Part shown: in pieces, positions 62,629-64,000 of the stretch
Position numbering within the stretch: the stretch's first letter is position 1
Layout of the letters: each line of letters begins with the position of its first letter
Source: CAYSCS01 sp964429695
GTDB lineage: Bacteria > Acidobacteriota > Aminicenantia > Aminicenantales > Aminicenantaceae
Direction of reading: 5' to 3'
DNA length: 64,000 nt
NCBI GenBank assembly: GCA_964429695.1
Contig: CAYSCS010000021.1
Span: forward strand, 1-64,000
The notes under the pieces: model-generated
What the model was told of the DNA's origin: nothing
The model's input: only the letters and a program-made list of their open reading frames with translations
The model's database searches: none
Position numbers and translations under genes: made by a program

Positions 62629-64000
62629 CCCAAAACCTTCTCTATTTCTGAGTAAACCTCTCCAGGAGTGAAAGCCTGTCCCGAATACTTGAGAATCTTC
62701 CTCCATTGGAACTTATTCCGTATTTGGCTGGAGATTAAGGAACTCAATTGTCCTTGATAATTATTTTCCACGACGAAAACCTTCTTACATCCTTTCAAAA
62801 AATCCTCTGTTTCCTTAGAGGGAAAGGGCCAAAGGGTTCTCAAATGCATGTGCCTTGTTTTTATTCCTTTTTTCTCGAGCCTTATCCTTGCTTCTTCAAG
62901 GGGACCGAAGGTTGAGCCAAAGCCTATGAGCCCCATCTCTGCTTCTCTTTCTCCTTCGAACCTCGGGGGAATAAGGTCTTTATGAACAGAATCTAGTTTT
63001 CTCATCCTCTTTTCCACCATCATGGTTCTATTTTGCGGATCTTCATTCCGATATCCCTTCTCATCATGCTCATTGCTTTCCACCATATGAATCCCTCTTT
63101 TCAGAGAAGGCACGACACGTGGGGAAATCCCATCCTTACTCATTTCGTATCTTTTATATTCTCCACTTAACAGGTCCTCCTCAGAGAGAAGCTTTCCTCT
63201 TTCAATCTTGACTTCTGAAAAATCGAACTCAGGCACTGTCCTCAAGTTCTGAGCATAATCCTGCTCGGTGAGAATTATGACCGGACACTGATACTTTTCT
63301 GCCAGATTAAAGGCTCTGTAAGTCAGCTCGAAGCATTCCTCCAAAGTTGAGGGAGAGAGAATGAGGCGAGGGAAATCTCCGTGTCCTCCGTATACCCATT
63401 GATTCAGGTCTCCCTGTTCGGTCTTTGTGGGTATTCCAGTACTCGGTCCTACTCTCTGGACTGCAGCGATGACGATAGGGATCTCCGCCATTCCCGAAAG
63501 GCTGTATCCTTCCATCATCAAAGATGCACCTGGCCCAGAAGTGGAAGTCATGGCTCTAACTCCCGCATAGGAAGCACCAAGGGCCATGTTCAGGGCTGCA
63601 AGTTCATCTTCTGCCTGAATTACAAGACCATTAAATTCTGGAAAATAGATGGCAAGAAACTGCCAGATTTCAGATGCAGGACAGATTGGATAGGCAGCAA
63701 AAAATCTGCAACCTCCAGCCAGCGCTCCCAGGGCGATTGCTTCGTTGCCTGAAATGAGGAGCCTGCCCTGGTCCTTCCTCCTTTCCAGAGGGAATCTCTC
63801 TTCCTCACCGATTCGTCTTTCTGCTTCTTCACAGCCTAATTTTAAAGCCATTATATTCTTCGTGACTTCTTCCTCTCTTTTGAGGAATTTCTTCATCATT
63901 TCCTCTATCCAAGAGAAATCAAGGGCAAGGATAGGGCACAGAGCCCCCAGGGCAATCATGTTTTTGAAGATTTCATTTCCAAATCTTTCGTGAGCAAGCT
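62625..64000 (-). CDS. korA: 2-oxoacid:ferredoxin oxidoreductase, fused gamma-alpha subunit (5' part outside window)
   Basis: The alpha domain is complete: GNEAIALGALAGGCRFFAAY, PICPASEIWQFLA, IQAEDELAALNMALGASYAG, MTSTSGPGASLMMEGYSL, VGPSTGIPTKTEQGDLNQWV, and the C-terminal VFVVENNYQGQL. The frame stays open beyond ATG 63959 to the window edge, where it reads ERFGNEIFKNMIALGALC. This is the C-terminal end of a gamma subunit, so the gene codes for a gamma-alpha fusion and begins outside the window. The ATG at 63959 is an internal Met, not the start. Confidence 0.9.
   Translation of the reverse strand, partial: LAHERFGNEIFKNMIALGALCPILALDFSWIEEMMKKFLKREEEVTKNIMALKLGCEEAERRIGEEERFPLERRKDQGRLLISGNEAIALGALAGGCRFFAAYPICPASEIWQFLAIYFPEFNGLVIQAEDELAALNMALGASYAGVRAMTSTSGPGASLMMEGYSLSGMAEIPIVIAAVQRVGPSTGIPTKTEQGDLNQWVYGGHGDFPRLILSPSTLEECFELTYRAFNLAEKYQCPVIILTEQDYAQNLRTVPEFDFSEVKIERGKLLSEEDLLSGEYKRYEMSKDGISPRVVPSLKRGIHMVESNEHDEKGYRNEDPQNRTMMVEKRMRKLDSVHKDLIPPRFEGEREAEMGLIGFGSTFGPLEEARIRLEKKGIKTRHMHLRTLWPFPSKETEDFLKGCKKVFVVENNYQGQLSSLISSQIRNKFQWRKILKYSGQAFTPGEVYSEIEKVLG

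Noticed and set aside
1..64000. tRNA genes and CRISPR arrays
   Set aside because: I looked for T-arm GGTTCGAATCC-type sequence on both strands and for regularly spaced direct repeats and found none outside coding sequence.

Overview
The window reads as a chromosomal segment of a Gram-negative bacterium. It has outer-membrane receptors, a lipobox protein, Tat and Sec signal peptides, a core lipopolysaccharide nucleotidyltransferase and a lipoprotein-sorting ABC system. Two Oar-like TonB receptors, a membrane propeller/Y_Y_Y/AraC sensor, a DUF5916 protein, B12-dependent ribonucleotide reductase and 2-oxoacid:ferredoxin oxidoreductase suggest an anaerobic, peptide- or carbohydrate-scavenging member of the Acidobacteriota/Aminicenantes neighbourhood. 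That assignment is inference from gene content; no 16S rRNA gene is present. Start codons are often GTG or TTG and are placed here by their Shine-Dalgarno sequences.

Positions 1-40,500 form a loose, gene-poor region of surface and export functions: an HldE-type nucleotidyltransferase, a one-component membrane sensor followed by a TonB receptor and an S9 peptidase, a PHP-type metallohydrolase, an exported class I amidotransferase, a DUF5916 protein, a Tat-exported M24-like protein, a second TonB receptor, a five-gene Lol/MacB-like operon (27,058-32,286), a sodium:solute symporter and a TPR/beta-barrel protein. The long gaps are full of decayed DNA that an ORF caller would miss: relics of IS91-, IS481/rve-, IS256- and IS1380-type transposases, a relic HEPN/MNT toxin-antitoxin pair, a solitary 5S-like gene and several dispersed repeats. 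Two exported-protein genes carry a single in-frame TAA, and the metallohydrolase is separated from its signal peptide by a frameshift.

Positions 40,526-48,422 hold a plus-strand purine cluster, purB-purS-purQ-purL, then an outer-membrane protein gene, purN and a PolX/PHP DNA polymerase. A near-consensus promoter precedes purB. A hairpin terminator lies between this block and the convergent minus-strand block.

Positions 48,514-64,000 are a dense minus-strand housekeeping block. In transcription order: a gamma-alpha fused 2-oxoacid oxidoreductase (cut by the window edge) and its beta subunit, a NifU C-terminal domain protein, a NifS-like protein, a NifU scaffold with zinc ribbons, a TusA-like protein, a STAS-like protein, NadA, rubrerythrin, a ferritin-like protein, an S2P protease with CBS domains, NrdJ, endonuclease III, a VOC protein, the AmmeMemoRadiSam radical SAM enzyme, nicotinate phosphoribosyltransferase, archease and RtcB. 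The theme is Fe-S assembly feeding Fe-S enzymes (oxidoreductase, NadA, Nth, radical SAM) with NAD synthesis and oxidative protection. The most surprising member is the NifS-like protein, which lacks the usual PLP lysine.
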